Of a stretch of DNA of 64,000 bases, positions 19,798 to 28,581 are shown piece after piece; within the stretch, counting starts at the first letter, position 1, and each line of letters opens with the position of its first letter. The translations under genes were made by a program, and so were the position numbers. The stretch is from DASWJZ01 sp963846475 (GTDB taxonomy: Bacteria; Pseudomonadota; Alphaproteobacteria; Rhizobiales; Afifellaceae), in NCBI GenBank assembly GCA_963846475.1, contig CAWJVZ010000004.1, positions 3,162,001-3,226,000 on the forward strand. Reading direction: 5' to 3'. Under the pieces are notes generated by a model. The model had not been told where the DNA came from and made no database searches. It worked only from the letters and a program-made list of their open reading frames with translations.

Positions 19798-19845
19798 CTG
19801 AATAAAGCGTCTATTAAGTTTGCGCAGAATTCAACTTTTATTCAG
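19798..19845. promoter_or_regulatory. AT-rich inverted repeat upstream of the M10 protease
   Basis: CTGAATAAA (19798-19806) is perfectly complementary to TTTATTCAG (19837-19845), with a 30-base AT-rich spacer. Such AT-rich DNA is rare in this window. It lies about 130 bases upstream of the protease start and could be a regulator site or mRNA leader hairpin. The role is inferred from position only. Confidence 0.35.
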
Positions 19846-19973
19846 CATAAGTAATGTTCGCATTTAAGCTTTGGAACATTCATATTTCGGCCACACCAGC
19901 AACCTCTTTGGCCGGCGCCGCCCCGACGGGGACTTGAGTGGCGGCGCGACCAACAACATGGGAAGAGAACTAG

Positions 19974-21575
19974 ATGCCCGCAACGAGCACGGTGAGTCCT
20001 GCCGGTAACGCGATGGTCGACGGAGTCCTCTCCGGGTGGAAGTGGGGCGTCTCCAGCCTCACCTATTCGTTTCCGACCAGCGCCGCCTATTATGGGACGG
20101 GCTACGGCTCGGGCGAGCCCTCGAGAGGCTTCGAAGCGCTTAACGCCGCCCAGCAGAACGCCGTCCGCGCGGCGCTCGGCCAGTATTCGGCGGTAGCGAA
20201 CGTCGCCTTCACGGAGATCGCCGAGACCTCGGCGCGCCCTGCCGATCTCCGTTTCGCCGAATCCGACCTGCCCGGCACCGCCTGGGCCTACATGCCGTCG
20301 ACCCGAGTTGAGGGCGGCGATTCCTGGTTCAACAATTCCAGGAACTATTACGACGCGCCGGTGAAGGGCAATTACGCCTACACCTCCTTCCTGCATGAGA
20401 TCGGCCACGCCCTCGGCCTGAAACATCCGCACGAGGCGTCCGGCGCTTTCCCGGCCATGCCGTCGAGCTACAATTCGATGAATTTCACCGTGATGAGCTA
20501 CCGCTCCTATACGGGCGCCTCATCGACGGCCGGCTACACCAACGAGACCTGGGGCTATGCGCAATCGCTGATGATGGCCGATATCGCCGCGGTGCAGCGC
20601 ATGTACGGCGCCAATTTCAACACCAACAGCGGCAACACGACCTACACCTGGAGCCCGACGAGCGGCGAGATGTTCGTCAACGGCGCCGGCCAGGGCGCGC
20701 CCGGCGGCAACAAGATCTTTCTGACGATCTGGGACGGCGGCGGCACCGACACCTACGATTTTTCCAACTACACGACCAACCTCAACGTCAGCCTGGCGCC
20801 GGGCGGCTGGTCGACGGTCTCGTCGGCGCAGCTCGCCAGGCTGCATTACGACGGCTCCAAAGTGGCAGCCGGCAACATCGGCAACGCCCTGCAGTACAAT
20901 GGCGACGCGCGGTCGCTCATCGAGAACGCCAAGGGCGGCAAGGGCAGCGACAGCCTGGGCGGCAATGCCGCAATCAACACTCTTACCGGCAATGCCGGCA
21001 ACGACAAGCTCAGCGGCCTGACCGCCAACGACAAGCTCTACGGCGGCGACGGCAGCGACCAGCTGACCGGCGGCGCCGGCAACGACACGCTCGACGGCGG
21101 CCGGGGGACGGACACGGCAATCTTCTCCGGCAAGGCAAGCGCCTATTCCTGGAAGAAGAATTCCAACGGCACCTGGACGGTGACCGACAAGAGCTCCGGC
21201 AGCCCCGACGGCGCCGACACCCTCGTCGGCGTGGAAGTGCTCAAATTCAGCGACAAGTCGGTGACGATCGGCACCGCCAGCGCCGCAGCGCGCAAGAAGG
21301 CGGCGGCGCCCGCCAACGACGAATCCGCGTCGGAGGATTCGCTGCCGCTGCCGGTCGGCTCGGACGCCTTCCATTTCCGCGCCGAGATCTTTCAGCGCCG
21401 CCACGAGGCGGCCTCAGCGGAGGGCGGGGCCGGGGAGCTTTGGCACGGGTTCCATCAAGCGCCGGCAGGCGACGGCGGCAACTGGCGTTTCGGCGGCGAC
21501 GATGCGGAGAATGCCGCCCCAGCCATGGCGCAGGGCTTCGACGCACACCCCCATCACGGAGATTGGTTCGTCTGA
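19974..21575 (+). CDS. Secreted serralysin-like M10 metalloprotease with RTX repeats
   Basis: This 533-residue protein lacks an N-terminal signal peptide, as expected for type I secretion. The zinc motif HEIGHALGLKHP lies near residue 141 and the Met-turn VMSYRSY near 172, both intact. Calcium-binding RTX repeats of the G-G-x-G-x-D type follow at about 335-375 (GNAGNDKLSG, YGGDGSDQLTGGAGNDTLDGG). The C-terminal 90 residues are unusual, rich in His, Asp and Gly. It should be exported by a TolC/ABC exporter and degrade extracellular protein; no exporter or inhibitor gene is in the window. The start has a GGAAGAG ribosome site. Confidence 0.92.
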   Translation: MPATSTVSPAGNAMVDGVLSGWKWGVSSLTYSFPTSAAYYGTGYGSGEPSRGFEALNAAQQNAVRAALGQYSAVANVAFTEIAETSARPADLRFAESDLPGTAWAYMPSTRVEGGDSWFNNSRNYYDAPVKGNYAYTSFLHEIGHALGLKHPHEASGAFPAMPSSYNSMNFTVMSYRSYTGASSTAGYTNETWGYAQSLMMADIAAVQRMYGANFNTNSGNTTYTWSPTSGEMFVNGAGQGAPGGNKIFLTIWDGGGTDTYDFSNYTTNLNVSLAPGGWSTVSSAQLARLHYDGSKVAAGNIGNALQYNGDARSLIENAKGGKGSDSLGGNAAINTLTGNAGNDKLSGLTANDKLYGGDGSDQLTGGAGNDTLDGGRGTDTAIFSGKASAYSWKKNSNGTWTVTDKSSGSPDGADTLVGVEVLKFSDKSVTIGTASAAARKKAAAPANDESASEDSLPLPVGSDAFHFRAEIFQRRHEAASAEGGAGELWHGFHQAPAGDGGNWRFGGDDAENAAPAMAQGFDAHPHHGDWFV

Positions 21576-21582
21576 GCGGCGG

Positions 21583-22329
21583 TCACTCGCCGAGCTGCCA
21601 CGACACCGAGACGTGTGCCTGGAACGTCAGCTCGCCGGCCTCCACCGGCACGGAGGCGTCCGCCGCTATTTCCCGTGCCATGGCGCCCAGCGGCATCGGC
21701 TGCGGCCATTGCACCACCGACTCCTCGATGCGGGCGATCGGCCCGAGCGCCAGGCCGGCGGCGTCGGCATAGAGCCTGCCCTTGCGGAGCGCGTCCTCCA
21801 TGGCGGCGCGGCGCGCCTGGTCTTCCAGCCCGGTCGGCTCGGCGACGGTAAAAGTCGGGCCGGAGATCGAATTGGCGCCGAGCTGGATCACCTTGTCGAG
21901 CAGCGCCCCGACCTCGGCAAGCTCGCGGATGCGGATCGTCAGCTCGTTGCGGACGGCATAGCCGACGATTCTCGGCTCGAAGGGCTGCGAGCCGTCATAG
22001 TCGCGCGGCGGCTGCGAATAACGGGGCTCGACGGAAAAATTCGCGGTCTGCAGGTCGCGCGGCTCCAGGCCTTCGGCCTTCAGCGCCGCGATGATTCGCG
22101 CCATCGCCGCGCTGTTGGCGGCAAGCGCCTCGCCGGCGCTGATCGCTTCGCTGACCACGCCCATGCTGATCACCGCCATATCGGGCCGGCCCTGCACAAT
22201 CCCCTCGCCCAGCACCGTCAGGCGGCGCTCGCCTGAATCCACCTGTAGCGTCTGCGCGTTCCCGGCGCCGGCGCCGAACGCGCCGGCCAGCGCCAGCACC
22301 ATCAGAACTGCCCTTATGCGCGTCCTCAT
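21583..22329 (-). CDS. SIMPL (DUF541) domain periplasmic protein
   Basis: This 248-residue protein has a signal peptide (MRTRIRAVLMVLALAGAFGA) and a SIMPL domain: RRLTVLGEGIVQGRPDMAVIS, MARIIAALKAEGLEPRDLQT, then ISGPTFTVAEPTGLEDQARR and a C-terminal strand. Family members are periplasmic or outer-membrane associated (for example BP26 of Brucella) and of uncertain function. The start at 22329 is favoured over 22344 because GAGGAAA lies seven bases before it. Its stop is 7 bases from the end of the M10 protease gene. Confidence 0.88.
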   Translation of the reverse strand: MRTRIRAVLMVLALAGAFGAGAGNAQTLQVDSGERRLTVLGEGIVQGRPDMAVISMGVVSEAISAGEALAANSAAMARIIAALKAEGLEPRDLQTANFSVEPRYSQPPRDYDGSQPFEPRIVGYAVRNELTIRIRELAEVGALLDKVIQLGANSISGPTFTVAEPTGLEDQARRAAMEDALRKGRLYADAAGLALGPIARIEESVVQWPQPMPLGAMAREIAADASVPVEAGELTFQAHVSVSWQLGE

Positions 22330-22514
22330 GTCGACTTTCCTCATGTGACCGCTTGTGTAGGATTTAAGCGCGATTGCGGCGTTTGCGAGATTCTGCGGCA
22401 AACCGAGGCGCAGGCCCCATCTATGCGCATGTGCTCGACGGCGCCTCGCGATCTCCCGGTGAGAGCCCAATACCGTGCCTTGCCCGAGCCCTGCGAACGT
22501 CGTAACCCGGAAAG

Positions 22515-22590
22515 GGGTCCGTAGCTCAATGGTTAGAGCCGACGGCTCATAACCGTCTGGTTGCAGGTTCGAGTCCTGCCGGACCCACCA
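22515..22590 (+). tRNA. tRNA with CAU anticodon (probably tRNA-Ile2, otherwise Met)
   Basis: This 76-nucleotide cloverleaf has acceptor arms GGGTCCG/CGGACCC, the D arm GCTCAATGGTTAGAGC, anticodon stem GACGG/CCGTC around CTCATAA, the T arm GCAGGTTCGAGTCCTGC and an encoded CCA. The anticodon is CAU. The other CAU tRNA in the window (57637) has the typical alphaproteobacterial elongator-Met body, so this one is more likely the AUA-reading tRNA-Ile, with the C later modified to lysidine. That assignment is inference. Confidence 0.95.
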
Positions 22591-22657
22591 TTTCTTTGCT
22601 TTTTTTAGGCTCGTTTCGCTCCGCCCGATCAACTCGCGCAGGGCGGTGGATCGAACT

Positions 22658-23785
22658 TCACGCTGATCCCTTGTCGGTCCCGCGGAACTCGGCGCGGACG
22701 CTTTCGGTGTGCTCGCCGAGGGCCGGCACGGGACTGTAGCTATCGCGCCGCTGCGGGGGTGCGGGATAGGCGACCGGCCCGTGCGGCGTTTGGACGACGA
22801 TGCGCGAGAGATGCGGGTGTTTTGCCAAACCCGCCATGTCGTTCACAGCGGCGAAAGCGAGATCCGCAGCGAGGAGATCCGCTGCGATTTGGCGGGCCGA
22901 CAACGCCGAGAAGGCCTGTCCGACGGCTTCGTCCGTCTCCCGCCGGTTCTCTGAGCGCGCGATGTTGGTGGCGAACCGCGCATCGTTCGTAAGTTCCGGC
23001 CGCTGAAGCACGCGCTCGCAAAGCACCTGCCATTCACGGTCGCTCTGGATGGAGATGAGGATCGCGTCCCCCTCGCGCGAGCGGAACACGCCGTAGGGGG
23101 CGATGGAGGGATGGGCGAGGCCGAGGCGCTGCGGCGGCTTGCCGCCCTCGAACTGCAGGAGCGGCACGGTCAGCCAGTCAGCGGCGGAATCGAACATAGA
23201 GATGCGGATGTCTGCCCCGGCGCCTGTCCTGGAGCGGGCGATCAGCGCCTCCAGGATCGCCTCGTAAGCATTGTGACCGGTGGCGATGTCGACGATGGAG
23301 ATGCCGACCCGAGCTGGCGCCTCCGGCCCGCCGGTGACCGACGCAATGCCGGATTCCGCCTGGATCAAAAGGTCGTAGGCCTTTCGCGACGCGTATGGTC
23401 CGCTCTCGCCGTAGCCGGTGATCGAGCAGGCGATGAGCGCCGGGTTGATCGCCGCGAGCCGCTCCGGCGGAAAGCCGAGTTTTGGCAGCGCGCCCGGTTT
23501 GAGGTTCTGCACCAGCACGTCGGCTTTGGCGAGGAGCGCCTCAAGCAGCGTCTTGTCTTCGGGCCGGCGCAGGTCGAGGACGACGGATTCCTTGCCGCGA
23601 TTGAGCCAGACGAAATAGGCGCTCTCGCCGCGGGCGAGGTTGTCGTAGAAGCGGGCGAAATCGCCCTCAGGCCGCTCGATCTTGATGACGCGGGCGCCCG
23701 CATCGGCAAGGCGGCAGGTGCAGAGCGGCGCCGCGACCGCCTGCTCGAGCGCGATGACCAGGAGCCCTTCGAGCGGGCGCGCCAT
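22658..23785 (-). CDS. Class III (CaiB/BaiF) CoA-transferase
   Basis: This 375-residue CoA-transferase opens PLEGLLVIALEQAVAAPLCT with RLADAGARVIKIERPEGDFAR, the usual CoA-binding N-terminus. The segment NRGKESVVLDLRRPEDK is followed by VLVQNLKPGALPKLG, ITGYGESGPYA and an Asp in AYDLLIQAESG that matches the catalytic aspartate. It moves CoA between carboxylic acids; the acids are unknown. It overlaps the upstream MmgE/PrpD gene (TGATG), so the two are coupled and probably handle one substrate. Similar enzymes include formyl-CoA, succinyl-CoA:malate and mesaconyl-CoA transferases. Confidence 0.92.
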   Translation of the reverse strand: MARPLEGLLVIALEQAVAAPLCTCRLADAGARVIKIERPEGDFARFYDNLARGESAYFVWLNRGKESVVLDLRRPEDKTLLEALLAKADVLVQNLKPGALPKLGFPPERLAAINPALIACSITGYGESGPYASRKAYDLLIQAESGIASVTGGPEAPARVGISIVDIATGHNAYEAILEALIARSRTGAGADIRISMFDSAADWLTVPLLQFEGGKPPQRLGLAHPSIAPYGVFRSREGDAILISIQSDREWQVLCERVLQRPELTNDARFATNIARSENRRETDEAVGQAFSALSARQIAADLLAADLAFAAVNDMAGLAKHPHLSRIVVQTPHGPVAYPAPPQRRDSYSPVPALGEHTESVRAEFRGTDKGSA

Positions 23786-25215
23786 CAGCTCTTCCAGGAG
23801 AGAAGGTCCAGCAGCTCGCCGACGTCGCCGAGCGTCTCGATCGCCCAGACCGCGCCGAAGATCCGGGCGAGGCGATCTTCGTTCAGGAGTCCGGCCGCGC
23901 AGTCGCCGAATTTGCCTTCGAGCTCCGCGTCGGAGAGCGGATTGTGCGGGCTGCCGCGATAGTTCTCGTCGGCCCAGCGGGTGATCGTGCGGCCGTCTTT
24001 GGTCCGGACGTCGATGCGCGAGCGGATCCGGTCCCAGCCCATCGCCTCGATCTCCGGGTCGAATTCCGTCTCGATGCGCTCCTGCATCGCCTGGCATTCG
24101 GCGGAGGAGACGAATTGGTCGGTGAATTCGGCCTTGCCGGCGCGGCCGCGCCGGATGATGGCGGAGAGCAGGAAGGCGAAGGAGAATTTCCCCTCAAGCT
24201 CGGTGCGGGCGATCGGGAAGCGGATCGGCCCGAGCACGTTGCAGCCGGCCCTGAGCCGGACGGATACGATGTCTTCGGGAGCTAAGCCGTTCTCCTCCAT
24301 CAGGAAGCGCATCGCGTCCATGCTGGGGTGCGTGAGCACGCCCGAGGGGTAGGGTTTGATGGAGACGCCGGGGCTCTCCATCGTGAAGGGGGCGCCGAAG
24401 CGGTCGCGGACGAGCGCCGGCTCGCCGCCTGGCCCGGCGACGGCGAGGTAGCCCCAGCGCCCGTCCAAGGCCTCGCTGTTGGCGGAAAAGCCCTCGCGCG
24501 CCAGCAGCGCCGCATCCACGCCGTTCTGCGCCGCACGGCCGACATGCAATGGCTTGGTCATGCTGCCGAAATTGGCGCGGATGCCGGAGGCCATGGAGGC
24601 GGCGATGCCGATCGCCTGGGCGGTGCAGGCCGCGTCCAGGCGGAGGAGCTTGGCCGCGGTGGCCGCCGCCGCGAAGGTGCCGATCGTGCCGGAGGTGTGG
24701 AAGCCGCGCATGTAATGGTCCGGGTCGATCGCCTCGGCGATCTTGCAGCCCACCTCGAAGCCGGCGTTGAAGGCGGTCAGGAATTCTGGCCCATCGACCG
24801 GCCTGCCGCGCTCGCCGGCGAGAAGGTCGGACACCGCGAGCGCCGCAGCGAGCGGCGGCACCGTCGGGTGCATCAGGAGACCGTAGGGGCGGCCAGGGCC
24901 CTCGGCGAGCTGGGTGTCGTCCCAGTCCATCGCGTGGCCGGCGGTGCCGTTCCACAGCGCCGCCGCGGGCGCGGGGAGGCGCGCCGCCGCGTCGCCGACG
25001 AGGCGGGCATCCGGCGCGCCGCCGATGCGGGCGATGTGCCGGGCGAGGGGAGCCATGCCGGGCTGCTCGGAGCCGGCCAGCATCACAGCCAGCCCGTCCA
25101 GGATGCAGCGGCGGCTGACGCGCAGCACTTCGGGCGTAAGGTCTTGGAATTGCAGGGCCGGGACGAAACGGGCGACCGCCGCCGTCAGGCCGGAAAGGTC
25201 GGGGTTTCGGTCCAT
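23785..25215 (-). CDS. MmgE/PrpD family protein (first of three)
   Basis: This 476-residue protein belongs to the family of 2-methylcitrate dehydratase (PrpD), cis-aconitate decarboxylase and iminodisuccinate epimerase. Hallmarks are the N-terminal helical domain (RRCILDGLAVMLAGSEQPGM), MDWDDTQLAEGPGR, HYMRGFHTSGTIGTFAAAA, NFGSMTKPLHVGRAAQNG and SPGVSIKPYPSGVLTHPSMD. It acts on a multi-carboxylic acid without a known cofactor. Its coupling to a CoA-transferase suggests the acid is activated to a CoA ester or released from one. Two more distant paralogs lie at 31408 and 34790; they are too different to be recent copies. Confidence 0.92.
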   Translation of the reverse strand: MDRNPDLSGLTAAVARFVPALQFQDLTPEVLRVSRRCILDGLAVMLAGSEQPGMAPLARHIARIGGAPDARLVGDAAARLPAPAAALWNGTAGHAMDWDDTQLAEGPGRPYGLLMHPTVPPLAAALAVSDLLAGERGRPVDGPEFLTAFNAGFEVGCKIAEAIDPDHYMRGFHTSGTIGTFAAAATAAKLLRLDAACTAQAIGIAASMASGIRANFGSMTKPLHVGRAAQNGVDAALLAREGFSANSEALDGRWGYLAVAGPGGEPALVRDRFGAPFTMESPGVSIKPYPSGVLTHPSMDAMRFLMEENGLAPEDIVSVRLRAGCNVLGPIRFPIARTELEGKFSFAFLLSAIIRRGRAGKAEFTDQFVSSAECQAMQERIETEFDPEIEAMGWDRIRSRIDVRTKDGRTITRWADENYRGSPHNPLSDAELEGKFGDCAAGLLNEDRLARIFGAVWAIETLGDVGELLDLLSWKS

Positions 25216-25435
25216 TCAGAGGCGTCCATGTTCAAGATGAGAGGGCGCCGGCAAGGTCCGGACGCCGTTCAGTTTTCTGAAAAAATCCTCGATGCCGAAC
25301 AAGGCCCGAACAAGCGATGCTCTACAACGAGCAACGGCCGAACCGACGAAGAACAGCCGTCCTCGCGGCGTGTGTTCGGCTCCGCGGAAAATCCTCATGG
25401 CCGTGCATCCTGTCGCTCGCGCCCCGTCGAACCGC

Positions 25436-26617
25436 TCAGTAGGAGCGCGGCATTCCCAAGACATGCTCGCCGAGATAGGCGAGGATGAGGTTGGTCGAGA
25501 TCGGCGCCACCTGGTAGAGCCGCGTCTCGCGGAATTTTCTTTCCACGTCGTATTCCTCGGCGAAGCCGAAGCCGCCATGCGTCTGCAGGCAGGTGTCGGC
25601 CGCATGCCACGATGCTTCGGAGGCCAGGAGCTTCGCCATGTTCGCCTCCGCCCCGCAGGCCACGCCGCTCTCGTAGAGCTCGGCGGCGCGGTAGACCATG
25701 AGGCGCGCCGCCTGCGATTCCGCGTAGGCCCGCGCGATGGGGAACTGGACGCCCTGGTTCTGGCCGATGGGGCGGCCGAAGACAACGCGGCCATTGGCGT
25801 AGTCGCGCGCCTTCTCGATGAACCAGCGGCAATCCCCCACGCATTCCGCGGCGATGAGGATGCGCTCGGCATTCATGCCGTCGAGGATGTAGCGAAAGCC
25901 GCGCCCCTCCTCGCCCAGCAGGTTCTCCGCCGGGATTTTTAGATCGTCGAAGAACACCTCGGTGGTAGCGTGGTTGATCATGGCGCGGATCGGGCGGATC
26001 TCCATGCCGCGGCCGAGCGCCTCGCGCATGTCGACCAGGAAGACGGAGAGGCCGTCGCTCTTCTTCGTCTGCTCCTGCGGCGTGGTGCGTGCGAGGAGCA
26101 GCATGAGGTCGGAATGCTCGGCCCGCGACGTCCAGATTTTTTGGCCGTTGACGACATAGAATTCGCCGCGCCGTTCGGCGCTGGTGCGGATGGAGGTCGT
26201 GTCCGTCCCCGCGGTCGGCTCGGTTACGCCAAAAGCCTGCAGGCGGAGCGTGCCCGCGGCGATGCCGGGCAGGAACCGCGATTTCTGCCCGGCGCTCCCG
26301 TGCCGGAGCACCGTGCCCATCGTGTACATCTGCGCATGCAGCGCCGCCGCATTGCCGCCGCTCGCATGCACCTCCTCCAGGATGGCGGCCGCCACCGTCA
26401 GGCCGAGGCCGCTGCCGCCGAATTCTTCCGGGATGAGGACGCCGAGATAGCCGGCTTCCGTCATCGCCTGCACGAACTCGGTGGGATAGGCGCGGCGGCG
26501 GTCGAGGTCGCGCCAGTATTCTCCAGGAAAGCGCCGGCAGAGCTCGGCCACGGAGGCGCGGATCTGCTCGACCGTCGCCTGGTCGACCGAAGCATGCTCG
26601 ACCGCCTGGCTCTTCAT
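25436..26617 (-). CDS. Acyl-CoA dehydrogenase family protein lacking the usual catalytic Glu
   Basis: This 393-residue flavoprotein has the N-terminal helical domain (GYLGVLIPEEFGGSGLGL), the middle FAD segment (AFGVTEPTAGTDTT and VVNGQKIWTSRAEHSD) and the C-terminal helices (QTHGGFGFAEEYDVERKFRE). Where most family members have Y-E-G-T with the base Glu, this protein reads LYQVAPISTNL, so the usual Glu is Gln. It may act on an unusual CoA ester, use another base, or not be a simple dehydrogenase. It lies 220 bases upstream of the MmgE/PrpD-CoA-transferase pair on the same strand. Confidence 0.9.
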   Translation of the reverse strand: MKSQAVEHASVDQATVEQIRASVAELCRRFPGEYWRDLDRRRAYPTEFVQAMTEAGYLGVLIPEEFGGSGLGLTVAAAILEEVHASGGNAAALHAQMYTMGTVLRHGSAGQKSRFLPGIAAGTLRLQAFGVTEPTAGTDTTSIRTSAERRGEFYVVNGQKIWTSRAEHSDLMLLLARTTPQEQTKKSDGLSVFLVDMREALGRGMEIRPIRAMINHATTEVFFDDLKIPAENLLGEEGRGFRYILDGMNAERILIAAECVGDCRWFIEKARDYANGRVVFGRPIGQNQGVQFPIARAYAESQAARLMVYRAAELYESGVACGAEANMAKLLASEASWHAADTCLQTHGGFGFAEEYDVERKFRETRLYQVAPISTNLILAYLGEHVLGMPRSY

Positions 26618-26804
26618 GTCACGCCTCGCTCATTGTCTGACCGGCAAACTCGGCTTCGGAAGTCTGGATGGGGAGTAGCGGGGACAACAACCTGTGAACA
26701 GTGGGGATTGCGCGCGGAGCGGAACGCCAGGGCTTTCCTCATGAGCGGATCACAGACCGGGCTCAAGCTCATCCATGATGCGGCCAACTGGGCAGGCCCG
26801 ATGG

Positions 26805-27365
<561 letters not shown>

Positions 27366-27606
27366 GAGTAAGCGTACCACCGATTGAGGTTAGATTGAAC
27401 TTTTCTCATGGACGCTTGGAGCTGAAGCACCCCGCATTTATGGCTGTTGATGCTCCTGCACGGTTCGGCTGGGCCCCCGTATGGCTCTCCAAGGTACCTG
27501 CGTGGCAGGGGCAGGCTTAGCCGCTGAAGGAAGCCCCGGCCTCGGTCAGGGCTTTCTTGTTGCCTTCGTAGCTCTAAAACGACATCCTTAGTGACTGGAG
27601 GACCTC

Positions 27607-27834
27607 ATGGCTGAAAAATACGATCTGGTCTATCCAACCAACAAGGGCGACAAGCGGTATGTCCGCCGGGATGACTCCGGCCGGCTTGTAGAACCCGATT
27701 TCGTCATCCGCCGAAAGGACGGCACGACCGTGGTTGGTGAGGTCAAAACCTACAAAGATAGAGCTGCACGGGTCAGGCGTGCGCTAGCGTCTGCCAGCAA
27801 GAAAACGGGTGAGTTCGGGCCGAAGCGAAAATAA
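27607..27834 (+). CDS. Small protein with a PD-(D/E)XK-like core
   Basis: This 75-residue protein starts at an ATG behind a strong CTGGAGG ribosome site. The centre reads EPDFVIRRKDGTTVVGEVK, i.e. P-D-x13-E-x-K, the metal-binding pattern of PD-(D/E)XK nucleases, followed by a basic tail (ARVRRALASASKKTGEFGPK). The domain is much shorter than usual for a nuclease, so it may instead be a DNA-binding or inhibitor module. It is 3 bases upstream of the broken gene at 27838 and forms a two-gene unit with it. The base composition is lower in GC than neighbouring genes, suggesting transfer. Confidence 0.65.
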   Translation: MAEKYDLVYPTNKGDKRYVRRDDSGRLVEPDFVIRRKDGTTVVGEVKTYKDRAARVRRALASASKKTGEFGPKRK

Positions 27835-27837
27835 GCC

Positions 27838-28287
27838 GTGCCGAGGAACGATCGGGAAGTCTTTGACCTCCTTACCAGCGATCCCAATACGATCTGGGCG
27901 GATCGATTTCATCACTTATGCTCTGTTTGCGGACGATAAAAGGAGTGGATCAAGCATTGGGAGAGTCAGCACACCACTCAGCCAACCGAATCTGATCTTG
28001 AGCAGTGGATCTCCCCCCATTACTTTGACCGCCTCAGAGAACGCGCCGTCAGCTTCATGGACGCCGCCGCCCACGAGTACGTGGCCGAAGAGACTGCCGA
28101 ATTTGAAAAGAATGTTCTTCACGCCGCAATTGTGAGGGAGGTGCGGGCGGCATCGAATATTTGGCGCCAGCTCGGCCTCGCCCTCCTTACCTCGATCCTT
28201 GCTCCTGTGCTACTCGGCGCTATCATTCTGTTTGGCCTTACCTACGACGAGTGGTTTCCCACGATACGAGACATAATCGGTCAGTAG
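27838..28287 (+). pseudogene. Membrane-anchored protein gene with two compensating indels
   Basis: The gene starts at GTG three bases after the previous stop (PRNDREVFDLLTSDPNTI) and ends IIGQ at 28287 in the same frame. Between about 27895 and 27940 the sensible protein (GRIDFITYALFADDKR) lies in the next frame, and the base frame has a TAA at 27937. One inserted base near 27895 and one lost base in AAAAGG near 27941 explain this. Repaired, the product is about 149 residues with EWIKHWES, a central charged region (SFMDAAAHEYVAEETAEF) and a C-terminal membrane helix (LGLALLTSILAPVLLGAII). I believe similar proteins exist in Rhizobiales, function unknown. Either a pseudogene or a sequencing error. 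Confidence 0.6.
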
Positions 28288-28383
28288 TCCTCCTGAGATC
28301 CTCCTCTGGAATTTCGGAGAGGCCGACCAACGACCTGTCAAGACGCCGTTGCCGGCCCACGCAGACGGCCCGAGCTTTTAGTT

Positions 28384-28402
28384 TTGGCAACCAGGTTGCC
28401 AA
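28384..28402. promoter_or_regulatory. 19-base palindrome (possible operator)
   Basis: TTGGCAACC-A-GGTTGCCAA is a perfect inverted repeat centred on 28393, about 190 bases upstream of the DUF899 gene and about 100 bases after the broken gene. Its length, symmetry and lack of a T-tract fit a regulator site better than a terminator. No cognate regulator is evident. Confidence 0.35.
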
Positions 28403-28464
28403 TTAGCTTACCGATGAAACGAGAGGGGACGTGCCGGTACCCGGGGCCGGCGGCTCCAAGCCCG

Positions 28465-28494
28465 CCTCCTCATGTGAGGATCCATGTGAGGAGG
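28465..28494. repeat. Inverted repeat with internal direct repeat upstream of the DUF899 gene
   Basis: CCTCCTCA (28465-28472) is complementary to TGAGGAGG (28487-28494). The spacer contains a repeated ATGTGAGGA unit. It lies about 90 bases before the DUF899 start, in the expected leader or promoter zone. The role is unknown. Confidence 0.35.
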
Positions 28495-28581
28495 AGGGAG
28501 CGCGAGTGCGCGCATGCTCGTGCCTCAGTCCTACCTACTCATTGCCCTATGGACAGAGCTTGAGCCACAAGGGAGACGGCC

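Noticed and set aside
22500..22632. Minus-strand peptide WVRQDSNLQPDGYEPSALT as the N-terminus of the SIMPL protein
   Set aside because: It is the antisense reading of the CAU tRNA, a well-known false protein. The real start with signal peptide and ribosome site is at 22329.
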